In this document: positions 8,561 to 16,271 of the stretch, piece by piece
Position numbering within the stretch: position 1 is the first letter of the stretch
How the letters are laid out: each line of letters opens with the position of its first letter
Assembly (NCBI RefSeq): GCF_028994775.1
Contig: NZ_JAJQMN010000019.1
Location: 1-64,000 of the forward strand
DNA from: Promicromonospora iranensis
Lineage (GTDB): Bacteria > Actinomycetota > Actinomycetes > Actinomycetales > Cellulomonadaceae
Direction: 5' to 3'
Length of the DNA: 64,000 bases
Translations under genes and position numbers: made by a program
The notes under the pieces: model-generated
Databases searched by the model: none
What the model was told of the DNA's origin: nothing
Seen by the model: only the letters and a program-made list of their open reading frames with translations

Positions 8561-8575
8561 TCACTGGAGGTCACC

Positions 8576-9055
8576 GTGACGAACAGCACGCCACCCCGCT
8601 CCCGACAGTCGCCGACGGCGGACGAGCTGCGCATCTGGCGCGGGTTCATCGAGACCGCGCAGGCGCTGAACGGGCGGCTGAGCAGCCGCCTGCACGAGGA
8701 GTCCGCACTGTCGCCCGGCGACTACGCGGTGCTGCTCGCCCTGAGCGAGGCGGACGGGCGCCGGCTGCGCTCCTCCGAGCTCGCGGACGCCGTCGGCTGG
8801 GAGCGCAGCCGGCTGTCCCACCACATCCGGCGCATGGAGGGGCGGGACCTCATCCGTCGCGACGACTGCGCCGTCGACTACCGCGGGGCCGAGGTGGTCC
8901 TCACGGACCACGGTGCACAGGCCTTCCGGAGCGCGTCGGTGCCACACCTGCGCGCGGTGCGGGAGCTGTTCGTCGACGCCCTGACCCCCGAACAGCTGGA
9001 TCAGGTGGAGCAGTTCACCGCGGCGCTCCGCACCCGGCTGGACTCCCCCACCTGA
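8576..9055 (+). CDS. MarR-family transcriptional regulator
   Basis: The 159-residue winged-helix protein has SSELADAVGWERSRLSHHIRRMEGRDLIRR as recognition region (read here as GWERSRLSHHIRRME) and the wing around VLTDHGAQAF. GTG 8576 has GGAGG 5 bases upstream. It is divergent from the LLM flavoenzyme operon and flanked by the paired TTGACGTGTCAA-type operators. It probably represses both itself and that operon, with a small phenolic or quinone-like inducer typical of the family (inference). Confidence 0.88.
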   Translation: MTNSTPPRSRQSPTADELRIWRGFIETAQALNGRLSSRLHEESALSPGDYAVLLALSEADGRRLRSSELADAVGWERSRLSHHIRRMEGRDLIRRDDCAVDYRGAEVVLTDHGAQAFRSASVPHLRAVRELFVDALTPEQLDQVEQFTAALRTRLDSPT

Positions 9056-9074
9056 TCGCTCCCACCTGATCGCT
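9047..9074 (+). repeat. 14-bp tandem duplication spanning the marR stop codon
   Basis: CCCACCTGATCGCT occurs twice with no gap. The first copy holds the TGA stop of marR. Confidence 0.9.
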
Positions 9075-9079
9075 GTGCG

Positions 9080-9583
9080 CTACTCGGACGCGGTGAGGTC
9101 GGCCGCCAGCTCCTCCAGGAGGTCGTAGCCCTCCTGCATGCCTCCCTCCATGCCCGAGGCGATGATCGTGTCACGCAGCTCCTTGCTCGGGGCGACCGTG
9201 CGGACGGTGAGCGTGGTACGCCCGTCTCGCTCAGTGAGCGTGTAGTGGTTCAGGGTGGGCTCCGAGTCGCCGTCGGGCGCCCCCTCGTAGACCTCCGTCT
9301 GCACCATGCCCGCAGGCGCGTCGATCTCGCGGAACTCGCCGTGGAAGCCCACCTCGAAACCGCCGTCCGCCGTCATGACGTACCGCCACGTCCCACCGAC
9401 GCGGAGGTCGACGGACGCATGCGTCACGGTGCCGCGCCGCCCGGCCCACCAGCGCTTGATGAGGTCGGGCTCGGTGAGCACCTTCCACACGTGGTGGCGC
9501 GGCGCGTTGAACTCCCGGGTGACCAGGATCTCGGTATCGGTCGGCAGCGTCAGGACGGCGCTGCCCTTGGTCGTGGTGGCCAT
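9080..9583 (-). CDS. SRPBCC (AHSA1-like) domain protein
   Basis: The 167-residue protein matches the Aha1 C-terminal-like family: VTREFNAPRHHVWKVLTEPDL, the WWAGRRGTVTH loop, LRVGGTWRYVM and a C-terminal helix with GMEGGMQEGYDLLEELA. The ATG follows one base after the stop of the ArsR gene. This is the second ArsR/SRPBCC pair in under 4 kb. Its sequence is clearly different from the first, so it is not a recent duplicate. Confidence 0.87.
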   Translation of the reverse strand: MATTTKGSAVLTLPTDTEILVTREFNAPRHHVWKVLTEPDLIKRWWAGRRGTVTHASVDLRVGGTWRYVMTADGGFEVGFHGEFREIDAPAGMVQTEVYEGAPDGDSEPTLNHYTLTERDGRTTLTVRTVAPSKELRDTIIASGMEGGMQEGYDLLEELAADLTASE

Positions 9584-9584
9584 G

Positions 9585-9980
9585 TCAGTCTCCTCTTCCG
9601 GTTTCGATTCCGGTTTCGATGTCGGTTTCGATGTCGGTACGGATCTCGTTCTCGGTCCCGGCGAGCTCGTCGAGCACGCCGTCGATCAGGTCGAACCGCT
9701 CGTTCCAGAGCCGCTCGTACTGCCCGACCCAGGCATGGACCGCCCGGAGAGGCGCGGCGTTCACCCGGTACAGACGCCGACGCCCGTCGTCGCGCACCTC
9801 CACCAGCCCCACCTCCCTCAGGACCCGCAGGTGCTTGGACACCTGGGGCTGGGCGAGTCCGAGCAGCTCGGTCAGGTCACCCACCGCGAGCTCTCCGCCG
9901 GCCAGGGCGTCGAGGATCTCGCGACGGCGCGGCTCGGCCACCGCGTTGAACGCGTCGGTCGTGGTCGCTGCTCGTGCCAT
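9585..9980 (-). CDS. ArsR-family regulator with repetitive C-terminal tail
   Basis: The 131-residue protein has an ArsR winged helix (FNAVAEPRRREILDALAGGE, then QPQVSKHLRVLREVGLVEV). It ends in IRTDIETDIETGIETG, encoded by a short imperfect DNA repeat near 9597-9650. Such a tail is not part of the ArsR fold. The ATG at 9980 is 6 bases from TATGTT, so the mRNA is probably leaderless. It is followed by an SRPBCC gene one base after its stop. Confidence 0.87.
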   Translation of the reverse strand: MARAATTTDAFNAVAEPRRREILDALAGGELAVGDLTELLGLAQPQVSKHLRVLREVGLVEVRDDGRRRLYRVNAAPLRAVHAWVGQYERLWNERFDLIDGVLDELAGTENEIRTDIETDIETGIETGRGD

Positions 9981-9986
9981 GGCTCA

Positions 9987-9992
9987 AACATA
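9987..9992 (-). promoter_or_regulatory. -10 element TATGTT of the second arsR
   Basis: TATGTT, 6 bases, then ATG 9980. It sits in an AT-rich patch (ATATACCCATATAG, 9990-10003) unusual for this DNA and likely to contain the operator. Confidence 0.55.
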
Positions 9993-10030
9993 TACCCATA
10001 TAGGCATGCGTCAAGGGTTCGACGGCAGAG

Positions 10031-10078
10031 AAGGGACGGACGACAGAAGGGACGGACGACAGAAGGGACGGACGACAG
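10031..10078. repeat. Three exact copies of a 16-bp unit
   Basis: AAGGGACGGACGACAG is repeated three times without a mismatch, about 80 bases before a small gene. A fragment of the same sequence precedes it. It could be a slippage product or a set of regulator sites. Confidence 0.9.
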
Positions 10079-10161
10079 AGAGGGGATCAACGGCACAGGA
10101 CGTTCGGGTTGCGAGCAGCACCGGGCGGGAATTCGCTGGAGACATGGCGCAGGAAGAGACG

Positions 10162-10446
10162 ATGAACTACCTCATCCCCGTGACGTTCCCGGACCTGGCC
10201 GCGGCCAAGAGCGGCACGGAGCCGCTCGTGGACACCTTGCGCGCCGCCGGCATCCAGGCCGAGATCATCGCCGAACCAGGCCTGGACTCCGAGGGCGACG
10301 GCGGCCGTCCCGACCCGGGCCCCACCACCCGGGAGCTGCACGTCCACGCCAGCAGCGCCGACGAGGCACGGCGCCGCGTCCAGGAGCTGACCGACGCGCG
10401 GTTCCCGGCCGGCATGGTGCTGCTGGGCGAGCCGACGCGGATCTGA
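10162..10446 (+). CDS. Small protein of unknown function
   Basis: A 94-residue acidic protein (MNYLIPVTFPDLAAAKSGTE...) with an alpha/beta pattern and a glycine/proline loop SEGDGGRPDPGPTTRE in the middle. I do not recognise a family. ATG 10162 is preceded by AGGAAG at a good distance; ATG 10144 upstream is an alternative that adds six residues. Codon use matches its neighbours. It lies just before the ferritin gene, which has its own leaderless promoter. Confidence 0.6.
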   Translation: MNYLIPVTFPDLAAAKSGTEPLVDTLRAAGIQAEIIAEPGLDSEGDGGRPDPGPTTRELHVHASSADEARRRVQELTDARFPAGMVLLGEPTRI

Positions 10447-10456
10447 CCGCCCCCGG

Positions 10457-10462
10457 TAGCGT
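10457..10462 (+). promoter_or_regulatory. -10 element TAGCGT of the ferritin gene
   Basis: TAGCGT, 6 bases, then ATG 10469, giving a leaderless mRNA. No Shine-Dalgarno sequence is present. Confidence 0.65.
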
Positions 10463-10468
10463 GGGGCC

Positions 10469-11014
10469 ATGACGACGACCTCGGAGAACTCTCAGTACCT
10501 GCGGCTGCTGGGCGAGCAGGTGGGCCACGAGCTGGCAGCGCACCTGCAGTACGTGGCGATCGCTGTGTGGTTCGACAGCCACGACCTGCCGCAGCTCGCG
10601 GCGCACTTCTACCGGCAGGCGCTCGAGGAGCGCAACCACGGGATGATGATCGTCCAGTACCACCTGGACCGGTCGCTGCCCGTGAAGATCCCCGGCACCC
10701 CGGAGGTGCGCAACGACTTCTCGGACGTGGTCGAGCCGCTCCAGCTCGCGCTCGACCAGGAACAGCAGGTCACGCGGCAGATCGAGGCGATCTTCCGGGC
10801 CGCGCGCGACGAGGGTGACGCGCTCGGCGAGCAGTTCCTGATGTGGTTCCTCGAGGAGCAGGTCGAGGAGGTCGCCGCCGCGACGACCCTCGTCACCGTC
10901 GCCAAGCGCGCCGGCGACAACCTGTTCGACCTGGAGAACTACGTCGCGCGCGAGACGATCGGCGACTCCGGCGAGTCCGCTGCCGCGCCGAGGGTGGCCG
11001 GCGGGGCGCTCTGA
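10469..11014 (+). CDS. Ferritin
   Basis: The 181-residue four-helix protein has the ferroxidase-site residues of bacterial ferritin: Glu21 and Tyr28 (HELAAHLQYVA), Glu54 and His57 (ALEERNHG), and later EEQVEEV. It stores iron as a 24-mer and limits Fenton chemistry. The last fifteen residues are an alanine/glycine-rich tail. It is transcribed from its own leaderless promoter. No iron-box operator was recognised. Confidence 0.93.
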   Translation: MTTTSENSQYLRLLGEQVGHELAAHLQYVAIAVWFDSHDLPQLAAHFYRQALEERNHGMMIVQYHLDRSLPVKIPGTPEVRNDFSDVVEPLQLALDQEQQVTRQIEAIFRAARDEGDALGEQFLMWFLEEQVEEVAAATTLVTVAKRAGDNLFDLENYVARETIGDSGESAAAPRVAGGAL

Positions 11015-11045
11015 GTGAACGGCAGGCCGCTCCGGGTGGGCCGTC

Positions 11046-11891
11046 TCATCGCACGAGGAGTCTCCGCATCTCGGCCACCTCGGCCGGTACGCGCCGCCGA
11101 CGGCGGAGCGCGGCGGGCGCTTCGCACAGGCCCCGGACCACACCGGACCGGTGGCTCGGGCCCTGGGCCGCGACGTGCCGGATGTGGCCGACGGCGTCGC
11201 GCCACGGCAGCCGCATGAGCGCGGTGAGCGTCGCCGCTCGGGCCATCCCGTGCTGCCGCCTGCCCGGCGGCTGCCGGCTCGGTGACGGGTGGTGATGCAC
11301 CACGACGTCCTGGACGTAGGACATCGCCCAGCCGGCAGCCGCGAGGTCGAGCGCGAGCCGCTCCTCCTCGCCGGGAAACCGGACCACGGGATCGAAGCCG
11401 CCCGAGGCCAGGAAGGCGCTCCGGCGGACCATCGTGGCGCACGCCACGAAGCCCAGGAGCGCGCTGCCGGGCACCGAGATGTCGTGCGGCAGCGGCGACG
11501 CGGCCATCTGCTCGCTCACCGGGTCGGTGCGCTCCTCGGGACCGACGAGGATCCTGGCGCAGACGAGACCGAGTCGGGGGTGGCCGGCCAGCACGTCGGC
11601 GGCGTCGTGCAGCGAACCCGGCGCCCACCACGAGTCGTCGTCCGCGAAGGCGACGAACGGCGTGGTCGCCGCCCGGACGCCGATGGTCCGGGCCACGGCG
11701 CCGACGTTGCGGGACAGCCGGATCACCCGTACATCGGGACGGGCCGCCGCGACGGCGTCGGCGCTGCCGTCGGTGGAGCCGTTGTCCACCAGGATTACCC
11801 GCGCCCGGTGGGCGGGCAGCGAGGTGAGCAGCTCGTCCCGGCGATCTCGGCTCGCGATCACGACGGTGACTCGCTCGTCCTCGATGTCCAT
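11046..11891 (-). CDS. Family 2 glycosyltransferase
   Basis: The 281-residue protein is a GT-A fold glycosyltransferase: VTVVIASRDRRDELL at the start, VILVDNGSTDGSADA, and the metal-binding AFADDDSWWAPG. An ED-type catalytic stretch GGFDPVVRFPGEEERLALDL follows. The C-terminus is basic. ATG 11891 is chosen because GGGAGG lies 5 bases upstream, so the in-frame ATG 93 bases earlier is probably not used. It has no polysaccharide cluster around it and the acceptor is unknown. Confidence 0.82.
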   Translation of the reverse strand: MDIEDERVTVVIASRDRRDELLTSLPAHRARVILVDNGSTDGSADAVAAARPDVRVIRLSRNVGAVARTIGVRAATTPFVAFADDDSWWAPGSLHDAADVLAGHPRLGLVCARILVGPEERTDPVSEQMAASPLPHDISVPGSALLGFVACATMVRRSAFLASGGFDPVVRFPGEEERLALDLAAAGWAMSYVQDVVVHHHPSPSRQPPGRRQHGMARAATLTALMRLPWRDAVGHIRHVAAQGPSHRSGVVRGLCEAPAALRRRRRVPAEVAEMRRLLVR

Positions 11892-11985
11892 CGTCGCCTC
11901 CCAGCGTCTCGACGTCGTCCGGACCTCTCTCAGGGTGGGCACGGGCCGGCCCAGCCGCATCCGGGCCGGTCGGGCACCGCTCACC

Positions 11986-12018
11986 GGCCCGGTCCGGTGA
12001 GGTCCGGCCCGGTCCGGT
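11986..12018. repeat. Direct repeat GGCCCGGTCCGGT, two copies 20 bp apart
   Basis: GGCCCGGTCCGGT at 11986-11998 and 12006-12018 lies in the gap between the glycosyltransferase gene and the zinc-finger gene. Confidence 0.7.
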
Positions 12019-12045
12019 CAGGCGACGTCGTGTCGTATCACGCCC

Positions 12046-12082
12046 GAGTCGCGCGACTCCTGACTCGTAGTGCAACTGTTGC
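12046..12082. promoter_or_regulatory. Two perfect palindromes upstream of the solo zinc-finger gene
   Basis: GAGTCGCGCGACTC (12046-12059) and GCAACTGTTGC (12072-12082) are perfect palindromes 13 bases apart. Either could be an operator; a short terminator stem is less likely because neither is followed by U-rich sequence. Confidence 0.4.
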
Positions 12083-12124
12083 CCAGCGAGCCGGGAAACC
12101 ATGCAGGGAGAGTGACGGATTCGC

Positions 12125-12523
12125 ATGACGACCACGGGCCACCCTCGGTTCGGCCAGCCGTCCGCCGGACCGGGCCGGGCCGGCTCGGAGAGGGCATACC
12201 AGGGCACCACGCACCCGGGTGCGGGTGCCGCTCAGGCGGTCGTCCCGATGCTCCGCTCCGCCTTGGCCGACCTCGCAGCGGACACCGGCGGTTCCGCCGT
12301 CGGCCCCGATCGCGTCGAGCGCCGCCTCGAGCGCCAGCCTGAGTGCCGCACCACCCGGGCCGCCCTGCACGACTACCTCCACAAGCGGCTGGTACCCGGT
12401 CGGCGCAGGCGTGTCGAGGTCCACCTGGACCGCTGCGCCGAGTGCACCCGTGCGTTCATCGACGTCCGCGAGGACTCCTGGGCGCGCCGGCCTCGCACCG
12501 TGGCCGGGCCGTGGCTCACGTGA
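12125..12523 (+). CDS. Stand-alone zinc-finger (ZAS) protein, truncated relative of the sigma-factor tail at 1-1185
   Basis: A 132-residue protein whose residues around 72-118 (PECRTTRAALHDYLHKR, HLDRCAECTRAFIDVRED) closely match the ZAS module at the window start, including the Cys, the H-x3-C-x2-C and the AFIDVRE block. There is no sigma domain before it and no membrane segment after it. The protein ends 16 residues beyond the match and overlaps the convergent transporter by 8 bases. The N-terminal 70 residues are low-complexity and unlike any family I know. It may be a small anti-sigma-like protein or a degraded duplicate. Confidence 0.55.
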   Translation: MTTTGHPRFGQPSAGPGRAGSERAYQGTTHPGAGAAQAVVPMLRSALADLAADTGGSAVGPDRVERRLERQPECRTTRAALHDYLHKRLVPGRRRRVEVHLDRCAECTRAFIDVREDSWARRPRTVAGPWLT

Positions 12524-14030
12524 CGTTCTTGCCCTCCGCCGGGATCAGCCGCCACGCGACGACGGCGGCGAGCGCCGTCAGCACTGCCGCGACGACGCAC
12601 GCCACCTGCAGGGACGCGACGAACGCCTCCTTGGCCGCCTCCAGCACGTCTGCGCGTTCGCCGGCTACGGCCACCGCCGACGCCAGCGAGTCACCGGCCT
12701 GTGCCCGGGCGTCCGCCGTCAGGTCCGCGGGTAGTGTGACGCGCGCCTGGTAGCCGAGGGTGACGAGCGAGCCGAGCACCGCGACACCGAGCGCGACCCC
12801 GAGCTCGTAGGCGGTCTCGGAGATCGCCGAGGCCCCGCCCGCCTTGGCCGGCGGCACGGCGGAGACTACGGCGTCGGTCGTCAGTGTCATGGCCAGCCCC
12901 ACGCCCAGACCTGCGGGAACCAGGGCGAGCGCGAGCCACACGTACTGGTCGGCACCCTCGGCCGCCGCGATGGCGACCATCCCGAGCGCCGTGACCGCGA
13001 GGCCGAGGGCGATCGCGGGGCCGCGGCCGAACCGTGTGATGGACCAGCCCACCACCGCGACCACGACGATGGACGCGATGGTGGCCGGGAGCTCGGCGAC
13101 GCCGGCCACCAGCGGGGAGTATCCCCGCACGAGCTGCAGATACTGCGAGAAGAAGAACAGCATGCCGGTGAGCGCGAAGATGGCTATGAGGTTCGCCGCC
13201 ACGGCGCCGCTGAACGCCGGGATCTTGAAGAGCCCGATGTCGAGCAGAGGCCCTCGCCCGTCGGCGACCAGCCGGGCCTGACGCCGCACGAAGGTGATCC
13301 CAGAGAGCACCGCCAGCGCCAGCACGCCGATCGCCAGCGCGTCGACGCCCTCGGAAGCCGCGTGCTTGATGGCCCACACCAGCGGCATCACGGCGGCGAA
13401 CGACAGCACCACCGACAGGACGTCGAGGCGCCCGGGCTCCGGGTCCTTCGCCTCGGGCAGCAGCACGGCTCCCGCGATGACGAGCACGATGACCACGGGC
13501 ACGTTGACGAGGAAGACCGAGCCCCACCAGAAGTGTTCGAGCAGCGCGCCGCCGACCAGGGGCCCGATCGCGGCACCACCACCGGCCGCCGCCGACCACG
13601 CGGCGATGGCACGGCTGCGCTCGCGCGCCTCAGGGAACAGGGTCCGGATGAGCGACAGCGTCGACGGCATGATCGTCGCGCCCGCCACGCCGAGCAGGAG
13701 CCGGGCGAGGATGAGGATCTCGGCGCTGGGCGCGAACGCGGCCAGCGCCGAGGCCACTCCGAACGCCGTCGAGCCGATCAGCAGGAGGCGCTTGCGCCCC
13801 ACCCGGTCCGCCAGGGTGCCCATCGCGACGAGGAGCCCGGCGATGGCCAGCGAATAGATGTCGCCGATCCAGAGCACCTGGGTGGCGGTGGGCGCGAGGT
13901 CGCGGGTCAGCGAGGGTACCGCCAGGTAGAGGACGGTTCCGTCGATGGCGAGCAGGCCGACCGCCAGCACGAGGACGGCGAGCGCCGCCCACCGGCGGCG
14001 TGTGGAGAGGGCTGGAGATGAAGCGGTCAC
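12516..14030 (-). CDS. DHA2-family MFS drug efflux transporter
   Basis: The 504-residue protein has fourteen predicted helices, the DHA2 marker LADRVGRKRLLLIGS after TM2, the motif-C-like region LLGVAGATIMPSTLSLI and AAIGPLVGGALLEHFWWGSVFLVNVP. These are proton-driven exporters of lipophilic drugs or dyes. GTG 14030 lies 6 bases from TACAGT, so the mRNA is probably leaderless. It is divergent from a TetR gene, whose operator covers this -10. TetR-controlled drug efflux is the straightforward reading. Confidence 0.9.
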   Translation of the reverse strand: MTASSPALSTRRRWAALAVLVLAVGLLAIDGTVLYLAVPSLTRDLAPTATQVLWIGDIYSLAIAGLLVAMGTLADRVGRKRLLLIGSTAFGVASALAAFAPSAEILILARLLLGVAGATIMPSTLSLIRTLFPEARERSRAIAAWSAAAGGGAAIGPLVGGALLEHFWWGSVFLVNVPVVIVLVIAGAVLLPEAKDPEPGRLDVLSVVLSFAAVMPLVWAIKHAASEGVDALAIGVLALAVLSGITFVRRQARLVADGRGPLLDIGLFKIPAFSGAVAANLIAIFALTGMLFFFSQYLQLVRGYSPLVAGVAELPATIASIVVVAVVGWSITRFGRGPAIALGLAVTALGMVAIAAAEGADQYVWLALALVPAGLGVGLAMTLTTDAVVSAVPPAKAGGASAISETAYELGVALGVAVLGSLVTLGYQARVTLPADLTADARAQAGDSLASAVAVAGERADVLEAAKEAFVASLQVACVVAAVLTALAAVVAWRLIPAEGKNVT

Positions 14031-14036
14031 CTGACA

Positions 14037-14082
14037 ACTGTACCGTCCAGCCGGTACAGTTTCACCGTGCGGGCCCTATAGT
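14037..14082. promoter_or_regulatory. Divergent tetR/efflux control region with a perfect inverted repeat
   Basis: CTGTACCG (14038-14045) and CGGTACAG (14052-14059) form a perfect 8-6-8 inverted repeat. The left half overlaps TACAGT (14042-14037, minus strand), the -10 of the efflux gene. The right half lies at the -35 position of the tetR promoter (-10 TATAGT, 14077-14082). One bound repressor dimer pair would shut both. Confidence 0.75.
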
Positions 14083-14084
14083 GC

Positions 14085-14681
14085 GTGCCGAGGGTCATGT
14101 CGAGTGTGAGGTGTCGGTCAGTGGGTCGAACGGCGGGCAGGGACCCGGAGCAGACGCGCGCAGCGCTCCTGGACGCGGCGAGCCGACTGGTCCGCGAGCG
14201 CGGGATCTCGGCGACCCTCGACGACGTCGCCCGCCGGGCGGGAGTCTCCAAGGGCGGGCTGCTCTACCACTTCGCGAGCAAGCAGGAGCTGCTCCTCGCG
14301 CTGGCGACCGACTGGCTCGAACGGTTCCGGGTAGCGGTGCTCGCGGCCGTCGCCCCGGACGACGACGCCCCGGGTCGCCTCGTGCGTGCCTACGTGCGCG
14401 TCTCGATCGACGGCGCGCTGGACGCGGCGGCGACTCGCGACGCGCTGGTGGTCATCGCGCACCTGTCGACGGTGGACGCGGTCACCGAGCTCGCTCGCTC
14501 CGACGCGCAGCGCTGGCAGGAGGACCTGCGCGCCGACGGCCTTCCCGAGGACGTGCTCTCGCTCGTCCTCGCGGCGGCGGACGGCGTCAGCGCCCAGCCG
14601 GTGTGGGGCATGGAACCCGCACCGGAGGAGCTGACGCGGCTCCGCGAGCACCTGCTCGCCCTGACTGTCGTCGACCGCTAG
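14085..14681 (+). CDS. TetR-family transcriptional regulator
   Basis: About 198 residues with a standard TetR DNA-binding domain: TRAALLDAASRLVRERG, then TLDDVARRAGVSKGGLLYHF and SKQELLLAL. The C-terminal part resembles the TetR_C_6/BetI-like ligand domain. The start is uncertain: GTG 14085, ATG 14097 and GTG 14121 are all in frame, and the last has a GAGG upstream and gives the usual short N-terminus. It is divergent from the DHA2 exporter and probably represses it. Confidence 0.85.
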   Translation: MPRVMSSVRCRSVGRTAGRDPEQTRAALLDAASRLVRERGISATLDDVARRAGVSKGGLLYHFASKQELLLALATDWLERFRVAVLAAVAPDDDAPGRLVRAYVRVSIDGALDAAATRDALVVIAHLSTVDAVTELARSDAQRWQEDLRADGLPEDVLSLVLAAADGVSAQPVWGMEPAPEELTRLREHLLALTVVDR

Positions 14682-14702
14682 CTCAGTCCCTAGCTCAGTC
14701 CC
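14679..14702 (+). repeat. 12-bp tandem duplication spanning the tetR stop codon
   Basis: TAGCTCAGTCCC occurs twice exactly, and a degenerate third copy (CGGCTCAGTCAC) follows. The first TAG is the stop codon. Confidence 0.9.
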
Positions 14703-14707
14703 CCGGC

Positions 14708-15490
14708 TCAGTCACCGATCCAGGTGTCCGCGAGCGCCTCCGACCCGCGGGCGAGCACCGCGACGTCGGCCCCGACGAGCACGAAGGACGCCCCCGCGTC
14801 CAGGTACGCCTGGGCGACGGCCGGGTCGAAGGCGTTGACGCCGACGGGCTTGCCGGCCGCGCGCACGGCGTCGAACGTCGCGCGGACCGCCGCGGTGACG
14901 TCCGGGTGGGTCTGCTGCCCGAGCACTCCCATGGACGCCGCCAGGTCGGACGGCCCCACGAAGACACCGTCGACCCCGTCGACCGCCGCGATGGCGGCCG
15001 CGTTCTCGACGCCGGTGGCCGACTCGACCTGCACGAACAGTGAGACGTACCGGTCGGCGTCGGCCATGTAGCCCGCCACGCGGTTCCAGCGCGCGCCCCG
15101 GGAGAGCGCGCTGCCCACGCCCCGGATGCCCCGCGGCGGGTAGCGCACCGCCCGCACGACGGCGGCGGCCTGCTCGGCCGTGTCGACCATGGGTACCAGC
15201 AGGTTCTGGGCGCCCAGGTCGAGCAGCTGCTTGAGCACCACCGCGTCGTCGGACGGTGCGCGCACGAGCGGCGTGACCGGGTACGGCGCCACGGCCTGCA
15301 GGAGTGCCGATGTGGTCTCCAGGCCGATCGGCGAGTGCTCGCCGTCGATCAGCAGCCAGTCCAGGCCGGCGCCGGCGCAGATCTCGGCCACCAGCGGGCT
15401 GCCGGTGCACACCCACATGCCGACCTGCGGCCTGTCGGAGCCGGCGATGCGGTCACGGAACGTGGGCGGGAGGGTCAGACGAAGCGGCAC
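14708..15490 (-). CDS. hpaI: HpcH/HpaI-family aldolase (4-hydroxy-2-oxoheptanedioate aldolase)
   Basis: The 260-residue TIM-barrel class II aldolase has the family markers WLLIDGEHSPIGLET, TPLVRAPSDDAVVLKQLLD, VQVESATGVENAAAI (metal-binding Glu) and VFVGPSDLAASMG. It would split 4-hydroxy-2-oxoheptanedioate into pyruvate and succinate semialdehyde, the last ring-derived step of homoprotocatechuate breakdown. GTG 15490 overlaps the end of the hydratase gene by 16 bases, so it is translationally coupled. It is the last gene of the operon. Confidence 0.88.
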   Translation of the reverse strand: MPLRLTLPPTFRDRIAGSDRPQVGMWVCTGSPLVAEICAGAGLDWLLIDGEHSPIGLETTSALLQAVAPYPVTPLVRAPSDDAVVLKQLLDLGAQNLLVPMVDTAEQAAAVVRAVRYPPRGIRGVGSALSRGARWNRVAGYMADADRYVSLFVQVESATGVENAAAIAAVDGVDGVFVGPSDLAASMGVLGQQTHPDVTAAVRATFDAVRAAGKPVGVNAFDPAVAQAYLDAGASFVLVGADVAVLARGSEALADTWIGD

Positions 15491-16260
15491 GAGACGGTCC
15501 CCAGCTCTCGGTAGTCGGCCAGCACGGTGTCGCCGGGCTCCACCCACACGGGTCGCGTGAAGGAGCCGGCGAGGACGATCTCCCCGGGCTCCAGCGCGTC
15601 GTCGTGCTGGGCGAGCTTGTTCGCGAGCCAGGCGACGCCGGTGGCCGGGTGGTTGAGCACCGCGGCCGCGACGCCGGACTCCTCGATGGTCTCGTTGCGG
15701 TACAGCAGTGCCGAGACCCAGCGCAGGTCGGTCTCGCCGACCCGTACCGGGTTGCCGCCGTAGACCATGCCACCCATCGCCGCGTTGTCGCTGATCGTGT
15801 CGACGATGGTCCGTCCGGCCATCTCGATGCGCGAGGACAGGATCTCCAGCGCCGGCACCACGTACTCGGTGGCACGCAGCACGTCGAACACCGTGACGTC
15901 CGGCCCCTTGAGCCCTTCGCGCAGCACGAACGCCAGCTCGACCTCGATCCGCACGTTCGAGAACCGCGAGTGCTCGATGACCGACCCGTTGTCGAAGACC
16001 ATGTCGGCGAAGATCGCCCCGTAGTCCGGCTCGGTGATCCCGGTGGCCACCTGCATGACCTTGGACGTCAGCCCGATCTTGCGGCCCACCGGGCGGCGCC
16101 CCGCCTCGATGCCGCGCCGGCGCCACGTGTTCTGCACCGCGTACGAGTCCTCGATGGTCATGCCGGGGTACCGCGCCGTCAGGAGCGGCACCATGGTGCG
16201 CTCGGCCTCCGCGCGGGCCAGCTCATCGGCGATGGTGGTGATCGCCGCGTCGTCGAGCAT
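15475..16260 (-). CDS. hpaH: 2-oxo-hept-4-ene-1,7-dioate hydratase
   Basis: The 261-residue protein matches the HpaH/MhpD hydratase family of the FAH superfamily: GRRPVGRKIGLTSKVMQVA, EPDYGAIFADMV, RIEVELAFVLREGLKGP with the metal-binding acidic pair, and PGEIVLAGSFTRPVWVEPGDTV. It adds water to the 2-oxoheptenedioate made by the preceding isomerase. ATG 16260 has GGGGGAG 4 bases upstream and sits 11 bases after the stop of the dioxygenase gene. Confidence 0.9.
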   Translation of the reverse strand: MLDDAAITTIADELARAEAERTMVPLLTARYPGMTIEDSYAVQNTWRRRGIEAGRRPVGRKIGLTSKVMQVATGITEPDYGAIFADMVFDNGSVIEHSRFSNVRIEVELAFVLREGLKGPDVTVFDVLRATEYVVPALEILSSRIEMAGRTIVDTISDNAAMGGMVYGGNPVRVGETDLRWVSALLYRNETIEESGVAAAVLNHPATGVAWLANKLAQHDDALEPGEIVLAGSFTRPVWVEPGDTVLADYRELGTVSCRFV

Positions 16261-16271
16261 GCGCTCCCCCG

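Noticed and set aside
10031-10078. CRISPR array
   Set aside because: The three 16-bp units are directly tandem with no spacers.
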